Shown one piece after another: positions 38,968 through 47,681 of a stretch of 64,000 nt of DNA. The stretch spans positions 1-64,000 of the forward strand of contig CANQOY010000003.1 of the NCBI GenBank assembly GCA_947625605.1, given 5' to 3'. Made by a program: the position numbers and the translations under genes. How positions within the stretch are numbered: the first letter of the stretch is position 1; the number at the start of each line of letters is the position of its first letter. Source of the stretch: an uncultured Clostridia bacterium. Lineage in GTDB: Bacteria > Bacillota > Clostridia > Christensenellales > Borkfalkiaceae. The notes under the pieces are model-generated. The model was not told where the DNA came from. It did no database searches and saw nothing but the letters and a program-made list of their open reading frames with translations.

Positions 38968-40814
38968 GAAATTTCTCCTTTGCCGCGATGGCTTGCGAGG
39001 TGGCGCATCACCCTCTCCTTGATCGCGGCGTCTTTTTCCCCGCCCGAGAGCAGGTAGCGAAGATGCTCGGTGACGTGCGCGGCATGGTCGTCGTACGCGT
39101 CCGCCTCCACATCCTCCTGCGCCAGAAGCACGTTCTCCCGCTCCGCCTTCGCGATATGCAGGCGGGAGATGTCCCGTGCGTTTTCGAACGAGCCGTAGCC
39201 CAGCGCGTCCAGCACGCGGGAGCGGTCTGCGGCCGTCATGTTCCCTTCCCCGTCTTTGAGAAGACCGAGGGAGAGGAGGTTGAGGATGTCCTCCTTTACT
39301 TGCTCGGGCGTGCGGTCGTACCCGGAGGTGAACTCGACGTCGTCCGCCGAGAGATCGCTCGCGTCGAAGTAAAAGAGTTCGGTCTTCCCGCCCGCGCCCG
39401 TCATGCGGAGAAGGCGGCGCGACGCTGCGAACTGCTTATAAAGGTGCAGAATCTGTTTGCCCGCTTCCTTTACGGCCCGCTCCACGTTCTCCACAGTCAT
39501 GTGCATGCGGTTGGTATCCTGATCGATGAGCAGTTGAAGCCCGACGGCGCTCGTCACGTGCGTGGGATTGGCGGAATTGCGCGAGATTTCGCTCATCCCG
39601 GAGACGAGGATAAACTCGTTCGCGATACGGGTCTCCTCCTCCTGAAACTCCGCGGGGAGTTTCCCGCAGTCGAGAAAGGCGGGCGCCTCCGAGCCCTGCC
39701 GGTAGACGAGCACCTTGCCGGGATAGAGGCCGCCCTCCGCGATCTCCTCCGCGTCCACGGATCCGTCCTCCACGGCGATCACGCCCGCGGTGAGCCGGTT
39801 GAGAAACTCATGCTTGCGGTTCCTCACCGCGTTGTACGCCCTCTGCAAGGGGATCATCCGATCGACGACGCACGTCCCGAAAAAGGCGCCGGGCAGATCG
39901 ATGCAGGCCTGCCGTATGAAGGGAAGCACCCGCTCGCCGCGGTCGCCGTTCCGGTAAGGGAGGGGCCCCTCGTAGAGGAGCACGCCGCCCGCCGCGATCT
40001 CCAACCGCCCCTCGGGATAGGCGCTGTTGGGACGGGTATACCGTTCGATCAGGATCTCCGCGTCTTCGAGCGCAGGCCGGAAGTCGCCGTCCATCGGGCG
40101 CTTCCACCCGCTGGCGGAGGAGTACGGCACGAGCGGAAATTCCTCGATCTTTCTGCCCGCAAGTTCCACGCCGAATCGTTCGACGATCTCGGACACGGGT
40201 ACCGCCTTTGCGTGGATCAGGCTCTTGACCTCGGACATGCCCCCCGCGGAGAGCGTGTCGGGATAGACCTCAAAGGGCGAGAGCGCGATGACGTTCACAT
40301 CCCCCTCCCTGAGCGTATGGCCCGTTTCGTCGGTGCCGATCATGTTCCCGTCGTCAAAGTTCCAGATCACCTTGTAGAAGGCGGTGCCGCACACCTCGGA
40401 CCACAGCGTGGCGACGGAGATGACCTTGTCGAGATCCACTCTGCTCTTGACGGATCTCAAAATATTGGAGGAGAGCCGTGCCGTCTTGATGTCGGCGTCC
40501 TCGTCGGAGAAGGCGCGCACTTCGAGGGAAGGCCGCACCTTTGCGAGGCGCGCCAAACGGGTGTCGATCGTGGGCGCAATGTGGTTGAAGCAGCGGCGGG
40601 ATTGCCAATAGAATTCCGCGCTCTCCTCCTCGATCTCCCCCGCGGGCGAAATGTCGCAGTATTGATTGCCGCTCAAAAAATTCATATTGAGCTGCCAGCC
40701 GCGTTCGAGATGTTTGCGCATCTCCCGCCTCGCCTCGAAATCCGCTTCGATCTCCTCCGCGAGCGCCCGCTTCCGCGCCTCCTCTTGTTTTTCTTTCAAT
40801 TCTTTTTCATTCAT
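38964..40814 (-). CDS. Phage portal protein, P22-like
   Basis: A 616-residue portal that forms the dodecameric DNA gate of the head. The N-terminal segment (LNMNFLSGNQYCDI, YWQSRRCFNHIAPTIDTRLARLAKVRPSLEV) is typical of P22-type and related Firmicutes portals. The stem region (AYNAVRNRKHEFLNRLTAGVIAVEDGSVD) and a long C-terminal helical barrel follow. It is full length for this class (600-725). It overlaps both the upstream small gene and the downstream scaffold by ATGA, so translation is coupled. Confidence 0.88.
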   Translation of the reverse strand: MNEKELKEKQEEARKRALAEEIEADFEARREMRKHLERGWQLNMNFLSGNQYCDISPAGEIEEESAEFYWQSRRCFNHIAPTIDTRLARLAKVRPSLEVRAFSDEDADIKTARLSSNILRSVKSRVDLDKVISVATLWSEVCGTAFYKVIWNFDDGNMIGTDETGHTLREGDVNVIALSPFEVYPDTLSAGGMSEVKSLIHAKAVPVSEIVERFGVELAGRKIEEFPLVPYSSASGWKRPMDGDFRPALEDAEILIERYTRPNSAYPEGRLEIAAGGVLLYEGPLPYRNGDRGERVLPFIRQACIDLPGAFFGTCVVDRMIPLQRAYNAVRNRKHEFLNRLTAGVIAVEDGSVDAEEIAEGGLYPGKVLVYRQGSEAPAFLDCGKLPAEFQEEETRIANEFILVSGMSEISRNSANPTHVTSAVGLQLLIDQDTNRMHMTVENVERAVKEAGKQILHLYKQFAASRRLLRMTGAGGKTELFYFDASDLSADDVEFTSGYDRTPEQVKEDILNLLSLGLLKDGEGNMTAADRSRVLDALGYGSFENARDISRLHIAKAERENVLLAQEDVEADAYDDHAAHVTEHLRYLLSGGEKDAAIKERVMRHLASHRGKGEIS

Positions 40815-41101
40815 GTTGATGTCTCCTTGCTTTTCCCGTGCGGCTGTCCTTCGCCCTCCTCCTCCCGAAGCTGGCGCAAAAGCCGCTGTTTCTCGCGTTC
40901 GAGCTCCTCGTCGGTGAGGGCGGAATAGTCGCTCTCTTCCATGAGGAGTTTTACTGCCTTCAAATCGGGCGGCACGTCCTTTTGGGTCTCCTTCCGCTTG
41001 ATGAGGCGGAGCTCCCCATCCTTTGCGTCATACTCCTCCGTGACCTCCCGAACGGAGAACCCGAGCGCGACCTTCCTGATCGCTTCGTCAATTGCGTTCA
41101 C
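40811..41101 (-). CDS. Small phage protein between terminase and portal
   Basis: A 96-residue protein starting at a GTG that overlaps the terminase stop (GTGA). The longer ORF in the track runs inside the terminase gene. The sequence (ALGFSVREVTEEYDAKDGELRLIKRKETQKDVPPDLKAVKLLMEE) resembles small proteins found next to large terminases in clostridial phages, and may be a packaging accessory or a small terminase. It ends in a charged coiled coil. Confidence 0.75.
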   Translation of the reverse strand: MNAIDEAIRKVALGFSVREVTEEYDAKDGELRLIKRKETQKDVPPDLKAVKLLMEESDYSALTDEELEREKQRLLRQLREEEGEGQPHGKSKETST

Positions 41102-42516
41102 TTTTTTCTCAACCTCCTGATCCGCCTCTCCTTGTCCAATTGCATGACCGTCTTTTCGGGGCGCGTGCGGTTCTGCGGACGCGTCATGAGATAGTACCTC
41201 AAATCGTCCATGGCATGGTCGTCCCGCTTCACGGGCCGCTCTTCGCTGCCCCAAAAATACCCCTTGAACTCGCGGATCATGTGCACGCAGTTGGAGAAGA
41301 TATAGAGATCGGGCAGCCCGTTTTTGCGGTTCAGATAGCTCTTCACCTGCGCGATCCCGCCGAACATTTCCTTGTTGACGCGGGAGTTTGCGAGGATGCC
41401 GCGCTCGTAGAAGAGTTCGGTCACGCTCTTCTCGCTTGCGAGCGTCCGCGCGTCTGCGGCGGAGTCGATAAGCGCCGAGACCCGTCCCTTCGCGTCCCGC
41501 TTCCAGCCGATCCTGCGGGAGATTTCGAGAATGGCCGCGGCGTGCTCGTCCACACCCATGTCCGAGGCATAGTGTTCAGCAACCACGTAGACATTGCCGT
41601 CGTAGTCCACTGCATACCAGTGTGCCGAGAGCGGATTTTTCAAGCCGGGATCGATGGAGATGGTGTCCTGCCACTCGGGAGGAATGGGCCTCGGCTCGAT
41701 CACATGCACGCTCTCGTCGAACTCCGGATAGACCAGCCCCTCCCGCGTGCAGAATCTCCCGTAGCGGCGCGCCTGCTTGACCGTCTCGTCGAGCGTATTT
41801 TCGAGCAGGGCGATCTCCTTCTTCGGGAGAAAGGGGTTGTCCGCCCACTCCATGAATTCGTACCACACCTCGGGGTCGTGCCGCGGATTGAGGTAGATCT
41901 CCGTATACAGAAAGGTGAGGCCTTTCAGGGGCGTCATCGTGCCGAAGATATCCCCCTGCCTGTCCGCAACGCGCATGCGGCACTCCTCGTAGATCTCCTG
42001 CGGAGGCTCCTCGTCGAACCACACGAAATCCAGCGAACTCCCCTGAAAGCGTTCCCGCCCCATTTCGCAGCTCTTAAACCCGATCACAGAAGTCCCTCCG
42101 AACACGTTTTTAATGTAAATTTGATCGATCACCCCGGACATGGGTGCGTCCTTTCTGCCGCTTGTCATCACAATGTCCTCGATCCAATCGGGGCGAAGAT
42201 AGTGCAGGATCTTGCTCTGCGCCACGTCCCGCTGCACCTGCGCGGTGAGGGAGACCACCCATCCGAACACGTTCGGCTTGTTCTTGCGGTAGGGATGCAC
42301 GCCGCGCGCGAGCCACACCGCCTCGACGGCGCCGCACTCGGTTTTCCCCGAGCGGTTGCCGCCGAACACCCAGCGGTTGCGCTTCTTGCAGCGATGAAAG
42401 GCGAGCTGCTTCTTGTGCTTTTTCGGCCCGCGGTTGTAGGCGGCGAGAAAATCGCGTGCCGCCCGTTTCTTTTGTTCCGCCTCGATCGCCATGATTTTTT
42501 GCAATATTTCGTTCAT
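41098..42516 (-). CDS. Phage terminase large subunit
   Basis: The 472-residue DNA-packaging motor and nuclease. Walker A GGNRSGKT (52-59), Walker B LDFVWFDEE (162-170), the nuclease Asp in ISIDPGLK (Asp289) and the C-terminal RDDHAMDDLRYYL acidic motif are all present. The motor should therefore be functional. It contains two exact copies of the dispersed CGGACATGG motif, as host genes do. No small terminase of standard type precedes it; the gene upstream on this strand is the 178-residue protein at 43215-43751. Confidence 0.95.
   Translation of the reverse strand: MNEILQKIMAIEAEQKKRAARDFLAAYNRGPKKHKKQLAFHRCKKRNRWVFGGNRSGKTECGAVEAVWLARGVHPYRKNKPNVFGWVVSLTAQVQRDVAQSKILHYLRPDWIEDIVMTSGRKDAPMSGVIDQIYIKNVFGGTSVIGFKSCEMGRERFQGSSLDFVWFDEEPPQEIYEECRMRVADRQGDIFGTMTPLKGLTFLYTEIYLNPRHDPEVWYEFMEWADNPFLPKKEIALLENTLDETVKQARRYGRFCTREGLVYPEFDESVHVIEPRPIPPEWQDTISIDPGLKNPLSAHWYAVDYDGNVYVVAEHYASDMGVDEHAAAILEISRRIGWKRDAKGRVSALIDSAADARTLASEKSVTELFYERGILANSRVNKEMFGGIAQVKSYLNRKNGLPDLYIFSNCVHMIREFKGYFWGSEERPVKRDDHAMDDLRYYLMTRPQNRTRPEKTVMQLDKERRIRRLRKK
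41556..41564 (-). repeat. CGGACATGG motif, inside the terminase gene
   Basis: Exact copy followed by GTGTG; read as SDMG. Confidence 0.7.
42135..42143 (+). repeat. CGGACATGG motif, inside the terminase gene (second copy)
   Basis: Exact copy followed by GTGCG; antisense, read as PMSG. Confidence 0.7.
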
Positions 42517-42568
42517 TTTCGATCAAATCAACTCTTTCCCGCAGGGAAATTTCCGTTACTATGCGCGT

Positions 42569-43264
42569 ATGAAATATTTTTTCATTGCGCTCAGCATGCT
42601 TCTCGCGCTTGCCGCGCCGCCGGCGGCGCCCGCCGTGCGGGCCTCGGCGGACGAACTCCGCTACGCCGTCGCGGCGGGGCCCGACGTCCCCTTTTACGCC
42701 TCGGAGAGCGATGAGGAGGGGCTCTTTCTCATCCCCGAGACCTACTATGTGCACGTCCTCTATGAGGGAGGTGCTTACACCGCCGTGGAGTATCTTGTCA
42801 ACGATCCGCCCTACCAAAAACTCGTCGGCTACTGCCGCAGCGAGGACCTCACCTTTGTGGACTTCGTTCCCGCGCGTCCCTATCTCAGAAAGCAGATCAC
42901 CGTCTCCTACACCATCCCGAACGGCTCCGACGACGCATTCCAAGACGTGTTCGACAGCGTGGAGCGCACCTTCGTCTACTACGGCATGCGCTATCGGGCG
43001 GGAAGGCTGTATCTCTATGTGCTCTCGGAGGGAAAGTTCGGCTATATCCCGTCGGAAGCGGAACCCGAATTCGAACGCAACACCGACTTTCTGAACGTTC
43101 CGTCCGGGCCCGCAGATGCGGAAAACGAAAGCAAGCCCTCGGGCATGGGTGCCGCGCAGATCGTCGTGCTGTGCATTGCATGCGCGGCGGCCGTCGTCAT
43201 TGCCGTGATCGTGCTCAGGGGCAAGCGCCCGTCTCCGCCCCCCGATCCGTCCGAGGAACCCTGA
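42569..43264 (+). CDS. Exported SH3-like protein with C-terminal membrane anchor
   Basis: A 231-residue protein with a signal peptide (KYFFIALSMLLALAAPPAAP), an extracellular beta-rich domain with SH3b-like pattern (VPFYASESDEEGLF, LVGYCRSEDLTFVDF) and one C-terminal membrane helix (AAQIVVLCIACAAAVVIAVIVL) with a short basic tail. It is on the opposite strand inside the phage cassette, between the terminase and the 178-residue gene, which it overlaps tail to tail. The start lies 6 nt after a TACTAT box. Its layout matches the 850-residue protein 650 bp downstream. Function unknown. Confidence 0.75.
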   Translation: MKYFFIALSMLLALAAPPAAPAVRASADELRYAVAAGPDVPFYASESDEEGLFLIPETYYVHVLYEGGAYTAVEYLVNDPPYQKLVGYCRSEDLTFVDFVPARPYLRKQITVSYTIPNGSDDAFQDVFDSVERTFVYYGMRYRAGRLYLYVLSEGKFGYIPSEAEPEFERNTDFLNVPSGPADAENESKPSGMGAAQIVVLCIACAAAVVIAVIVLRGKRPSPPPDPSEEP

Positions 43265-43751
43265 GCGCGGGGCCCCGTTCCCGTACGCCCGCCTTCATCG
43301 CGCGCTCCCTCATTTTGAGCGCGCGGAACAGCCTGACGAAGGGAGCATACTTCCCGAACTCTTCGAGAAAGCGCGCGTTCGTCCATCCCCGCGCGGCGAG
43401 CAGACATGCGATGCGCTTTTGAAGCGCCGCCTGACGGCGGAAATAGCTCCGCGACGGATACATGGATCTCGCGTCTGCCCCCGCTTCGCCGCGGCGGAAA
43501 TACTTGTATTCGAGCAGAAAGTGCTCCTCCTCGCTCAGGCAGCCGAGCGCCGCGTCGAGCTCCTCTTTCAGGCGGATGAGGCGCGCCGCCGTGCGAAGCT
43601 CCTCCGCCACGGTCTCCGCCGCGTCATAGGCAGAGCACAGCGCGCGGAAGGAGAGAACGGCCTTGTTTTCCGCCGCGACTTCCGCAGCTTCGGCAAGGGA
43701 TTCAAGATCGGAATAGGCATAGAGAAAAGTTTTGGTGATAAGATGGTTCAT
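43215..43751 (-). CDS. Sigma-r4/ArpU-like regulator or small terminase at the head of the phage cassette
   Basis: A 178-residue basic protein. A helical N-terminus is followed by a motif like sigma region 4 or ArpU-type late regulators (LSEEEHFLLEYKYFRRG ... SRSYFRRQAALQKRIACLLAARGWT). Firmicutes phages often encode such a protein just before the terminase, where it acts as late-gene activator or DNA-binding small terminase. Here it is the first minus-strand gene of the cassette, but 700 bp and one opposite-strand gene separate it from the large terminase. Confidence 0.6.
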   Translation of the reverse strand: MNHLITKTFLYAYSDLESLAEAAEVAAENKAVLSFRALCSAYDAAETVAEELRTAARLIRLKEELDAALGCLSEEEHFLLEYKYFRRGEAGADARSMYPSRSYFRRQAALQKRIACLLAARGWTNARFLEEFGKYAPFVRLFRALKMRERAMKAGVRERGPALRVPRTDRGAETGACP

Positions 43752-43882
43752 AAACGGGAAACTGCGGAAATCCTTTGGAAATTTTGCAAACGAATGTTCG
43801 TGATTTCATTTTAGCACAGAAATATGACAAATGGCTGCCGGTATGCCAACTTTTTTTTAAGAAATTTTTTCGGCGGAAAACA

Positions 43883-43911
43883 TTGCCTTTCCCTCGCGCG
43901 CATGTTATAAT
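43883..43911 (+). promoter_or_regulatory. Promoter of the 850-residue surface protein
   Basis: TTGCCT, 17-nt spacer, TATAAT; the ATG lies only 8 nt after the -10 box, so the transcript probably starts at or next to the start codon. Confidence 0.8.
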
Positions 43912-43919
43912 GGAGATGT

Positions 43920-46472
43920 ATGAACCTTTTACGGAAGAGAACAAAACTCATTCTTTTTGCTGCGCTCGCGCTTTTGCCGTGCGCGGTCGGCGCGTCCCTT
44001 CTCTGCGGCTCCGCGGGGCTTTCGGCCGCCGCGCTCACGCGGGAGGACGCCGCACTCTTTCTTCCGGGCAGCTATGAGCAGTACCTCGCCCTCGAATCCC
44101 CCAAAGACGTCTCGGTGAACGACTCCCATATCGCGATCGCCGACGGAAACTCCATTTACCTCTATACGCGCGGGACGGAGGAATACCGCGTCTACACGCA
44201 TGGTACGCCCTCCGCGACGTTCGGCAAGATCCAGCTCGTCGGGGACACCCTGTATTTTACCGATGCAGCCATGGCTCTCCATACCCTCGATCTCACGGTG
44301 ACGGACCGCTTTGAGGTCGCGGACGTGGGGTACAGCCTCGCGAACTTTGTCGTGGCGGACGGGAAGATCTACGGCACGACGACGATGGGCACCACCACTT
44401 CCCTCTATGCGCTCGACGCGGACGGTTCGACGGAGATCACCTCCGAGGATCCCCTTGCGCCCGGCCTTCCCGCGCAGCTCCCCATGACGTACTGCGACGG
44501 GACATTCTACTATGCCGTCACGAATATGGTGTTCCCCGTGGATACCTCCACGGACACAGTCGGCTCCTTCTTCACCCTCACGCAGGAGGCGCTCGTCTCC
44601 CCCGCCTCGATCTGCGCCGTGGATGGTAAAATGTATTATAGCGATGAAGCAGGCCTCCACTGTTCGGACATGGTGGGCGGATCTGAGCTCATCGACGGCA
44701 ATCTGCGCGACTCCGCACTCACCGCTTTCGACGGGAAACTCTACTGCGCCGCGGGAACGGCCGTGCGCGAGATGGAGACGGAAACCAACACCTTTACGGG
44801 CTATGAGATCACATCCGCCTCGGATTCCGTCAACCGCCTTTCGGGCGCGGTGGAGACAGTGCGGGCGGGCGACCTGCTCGTCACCGCAGACGCGGGCAAC
44901 CGCCGCGTCACCGTGGCAAAGCTCGCGCGCGGCGAAAACGGGAACTACGCCGCCGACTTCTCCGCCATTGACTGCGTGAACGCCACGGGGGACAGCTACA
45001 CCCCCACTCTCGTCGCGACGGACGGCTCGGTGATCGCCGTCGCCTCCGAGGATTGTCACATCTACCTATACCATGTCGGCGATCCGACCTATTTTTACAG
45101 GCATTCCACGGAAAACAATCCCGTGACGGGCCTTACCTGCGTATACGGCAATACGTACTTCGTCACGGGTCACAATTTCGGGAAGGCGGAAGAGGGCTCC
45201 CCTCTCGTGCAGCGCAACAATAACCGCACGAACATTTCGCTCGCCTCCGATCTCTACGGCGATCTCTTCGTCGTCTACGGCAACCACACCGTGGGCCGTT
45301 TCCATGAGAGCAACTTCCTCGACAACCGCATTTCGGGAGAAGATCTTGCCTTCACGCTCCCCGAGGGATTCACCTCCCTCCGCGCGGATTTCGAGGGAAA
45401 TCTCTATTGTCTGCTTCACGGAAAACTTTACAAGAACGGCGCCTCGCAGCCGCTTGCGGAAATTGACGGGAGCGATTATGTCTATACCATGTCCGAGGAT
45501 GTGCCTCTCTCCTATGCCCTCGGCTTCGAGGACGACGAGGTCTTTTTCCTCTTCGGGGATCACATTGTAAAGACGGCGCCGGGCGCGCTCGATATCCCCA
45601 CGCTGAACGAGATCTCCGCGGAGGGCGTATATGAGCGCGTCTTTGCGCCCCACGGCGAGGACGACCTGCTCGTCGAGATCCCCGCGGGGACTATCGGGAT
45701 CCGAACCGACCTCGACGCTTTGCGCGCGGACGACCCCGCCTACTTCCCCTATTCCCACTACTTCCGCACGGACGCATCGCTCCGCGGGATCTTGCTCGCC
45801 GAACAGGGCGGTTACGCGCTCGTCGTCAATTACGAGGTCTATGAGAGCAACCGCGTCTTTACGGCCAACCTCTTCCGCATGGACCCGCGAGAGGACGGAC
45901 TTCTCGTGCTGAAAGAAGAGTATTGGACGGAAAACGAGGGTACCATGTACATAAGTAACCGCGTTTCGAGCTACTTTTACCCCGGGCTTCCCGCCGCGCT
46001 CGCGGATGCGGAATTGGCGCGCGGGACTTGCGTCTCCGTGCTCGGGACGGTACACGCGCCCGAGCGGGACTACGCGCTCATCGAATTCCGCACTGCGGAT
46101 GGTTCGGCACGCCGCGGCTATGTCCCCGCGTCCTATCTGACGGATGTAGATCCCATTCAAAGCGAAAATGAAGATTATGTGCTCGGCTACCTGAAAACGG
46201 AGATGACTTTCACCGCCGAGGACGGCGAGACGCGCGTGCTGGCGGAAGGCGAACAGGTCCGCCTGTATGCAAACGGCGACGGGACGTATACCGCCCGCAT
46301 CACCGATGAGAGCGGAAAGATCTATTCCGCCCAAGTTGATGCAAATTCGGTTCGGCAAGGGGAGTCGGACGCGCTCCGCATCGCCCTCATCGTCATCCTC
46401 TCCGTCCTTGCCCTGCTCATCATCGGCGTGTACTGCTATCTGCTCCCGAAAAAACCCAAAAAGAGGTCTTGA
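43920..46472 (+). CDS. Large exported propeller-like protein with C-terminal membrane anchor
   Basis: An 850-residue protein: signal peptide (1-35), repeated beta-propeller-like strands (ALDADGSTEI, AFDGKLYCAAGTAVREME, SDLYGDLFVVYGNHTVGRF, DFEGNLYCLLHGKLYKNG), an SH3b-like segment (YALIEFRTADGSARRGYVPASYLTDV) and a C-terminal helix (IALIVILSVLALLIIGVYCYLL) with a basic tail. It should face outward. The layout repeats that of the small protein at 42569, suggesting a related surface system. I recognise no catalytic motif. Promoter spacing indicates a leaderless mRNA. Confidence 0.8.
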   Translation: MNLLRKRTKLILFAALALLPCAVGASLLCGSAGLSAAALTREDAALFLPGSYEQYLALESPKDVSVNDSHIAIADGNSIYLYTRGTEEYRVYTHGTPSATFGKIQLVGDTLYFTDAAMALHTLDLTVTDRFEVADVGYSLANFVVADGKIYGTTTMGTTTSLYALDADGSTEITSEDPLAPGLPAQLPMTYCDGTFYYAVTNMVFPVDTSTDTVGSFFTLTQEALVSPASICAVDGKMYYSDEAGLHCSDMVGGSELIDGNLRDSALTAFDGKLYCAAGTAVREMETETNTFTGYEITSASDSVNRLSGAVETVRAGDLLVTADAGNRRVTVAKLARGENGNYAADFSAIDCVNATGDSYTPTLVATDGSVIAVASEDCHIYLYHVGDPTYFYRHSTENNPVTGLTCVYGNTYFVTGHNFGKAEEGSPLVQRNNNRTNISLASDLYGDLFVVYGNHTVGRFHESNFLDNRISGEDLAFTLPEGFTSLRADFEGNLYCLLHGKLYKNGASQPLAEIDGSDYVYTMSEDVPLSYALGFEDDEVFFLFGDHIVKTAPGALDIPTLNEISAEGVYERVFAPHGEDDLLVEIPAGTIGIRTDLDALRADDPAYFPYSHYFRTDASLRGILLAEQGGYALVVNYEVYESNRVFTANLFRMDPREDGLLVLKEEYWTENEGTMYISNRVSSYFYPGLPAALADAELARGTCVSVLGTVHAPERDYALIEFRTADGSARRGYVPASYLTDVDPIQSENEDYVLGYLKTEMTFTAEDGETRVLAEGEQVRLYANGDGTYTARITDESGKIYSAQVDANSVRQGESDALRIALIVILSVLALLIIGVYCYLLPKKPKKRS
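44665..44673 (+). repeat. CGGACATGG motif, inside the 850-residue gene
   Basis: Exact copy followed by TGGGC; read as SDMV. Confidence 0.7.
45487..45495 (-). repeat. CGGACATGG motif, inside the 850-residue gene (inverted)
   Basis: Exact copy followed by TATAG; read as YTMSE in the gene. Confidence 0.7.
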
Positions 46473-46492
46473 CCTAAGACGCAACGAGACGA

Positions 46493-46523
46493 AGCGCCTG
46501 CCGCAATTCGGCAGGCGCTTTTC
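46493..46523 (+). terminator. Terminator after the 850-residue protein gene
   Basis: Perfect 11-bp stem AGCGCCTGCCG/CGGCAGGCGCT with TTTT. Confidence 0.88.
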
Positions 46524-46556
46524 AATAAAACCGCTCAAAGTTCATATACTGTCTGT

Positions 46557-47681
46557 ATGAAGCATATTCTCTTTACCGGCGGCGGGAGCGCGGGGCATGT
46601 CGTGCCCAATCTTGCCATCATGCACGAGCTCCGCTACACGCACACGCTCTCGTACATGGGTACGGGCGGCATCGAAAAACAGCTTGTGGAGGGAGCGGGA
46701 TTCCCCTTTTTCCGCGTGGACAGCCCGAAGCTCATCCGCAGCTTTTCCCTCGAAAATCTGAAAATTCCCGTTCGCCTCCGCCGCGCAAAGAGGAAGACGC
46801 TCGAAACGCTCAAAAAGCTCAATCCCGACCTCGTTTTTTCCAAGGGCGGCTTTGTGAGCTATCCCGCCGTTTGGGCGGCGCACAAGCTCGGGATCCCCGT
46901 GCTCACTCATGAGAGCGATCTCTCCCCCGGCCTCTGCACACGCTTGATCGCAAAAAAATGCGTCAACGTCCTCACCTCCTTCCCCGAGACGGCGCGCCGC
47001 TTTCAGAACGGAAAATACGTCGGCTCGCCCATCCGCAGAGAGGTGGAAAACGGCGAAAGATCGCGTGCGCGGCGCAAGTTCGGCCTGCCCGAACAGGGAG
47101 CCGTTCTCCTCGTGTTCGGCGGCGGAAGTGGCAGCCATGCCCTAAATCAAGCCGTCGAATCCGCGCTTCCGCTCCTGCTCACGCGCTTCTCGGTGCTCCA
47201 CCTTACGGGGAAAGCGGACGCCCCCTTTGCACCCCCTCGGGAGGAACGGGGGACTGCGCCGCAGGGCGTGTACCTCCGCCGCGAATACGAAGCGGATATG
47301 GGCAGCGCCTACGCCTGCGCCGACCTCGTACTCTCCCGCGCGGGAAGCAACACGGTGTTCGAGATCCTCGCGCTGAAAAAGCCCGCCGTGCTCGTTCCCC
47401 TCGCGCGCTCTTCCCGCGGCGATCAGGCCGAGAACGCCGCCTACTTCGAACAGCGCGGGCTGGTCAAGGTCCTGCCCGAGAGCGAGCTTTCCTCCCGCCT
47501 CTTCGAGACGCTCACCCAAGCGCTCTCCGATCCGCTCCTTGCGCAGAACCTGCGGGAGAGCACCTTCCCCAACGGCACGGAAAACATCGTCCGCGCGATC
47601 AAGGAAACGCTCGACGGCCGCTTGGATCAAGCGGGCGGCGCAAGGGAGTACCCGTCGCCGAAGATGTCCGCCTGCAAATAG
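46557..47681 (+). CDS. murG: UDP-N-acetylglucosamine transferase MurG
   Basis: MurG (374 aa) adds GlcNAc to lipid I to form lipid II at the inner face of the membrane. The N-terminal GGGSAGHVVPNLAIMHEL and second GGGSGSHALNQAVESALPLL glycine loops and the donor-site SRAGSNTVFEILALKKPAVLVPLARSSRGDQAENA are diagnostic. It is outside the usual dcw cluster here. The ATG lies 6 nt after a TATACT box with no ribosome site between, so it may be leaderless. Its last 55 bp overlap the end of convergent yunB. Confidence 0.93.
   Translation: MKHILFTGGGSAGHVVPNLAIMHELRYTHTLSYMGTGGIEKQLVEGAGFPFFRVDSPKLIRSFSLENLKIPVRLRRAKRKTLETLKKLNPDLVFSKGGFVSYPAVWAAHKLGIPVLTHESDLSPGLCTRLIAKKCVNVLTSFPETARRFQNGKYVGSPIRREVENGERSRARRKFGLPEQGAVLLVFGGGSGSHALNQAVESALPLLLTRFSVLHLTGKADAPFAPPREERGTAPQGVYLRREYEADMGSAYACADLVLSRAGSNTVFEILALKKPAVLVPLARSSRGDQAENAAYFEQRGLVKVLPESELSSRLFETLTQALSDPLLAQNLRESTFPNGTENIVRAIKETLDGRLDQAGGAREYPSPKMSACK

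Noticed and set aside
35052-43751. Ordinary complete prophage
   Set aside because: No integrase, repressor, replication, lysis, tail or att features were found, and host-style genes flank both sides directly.
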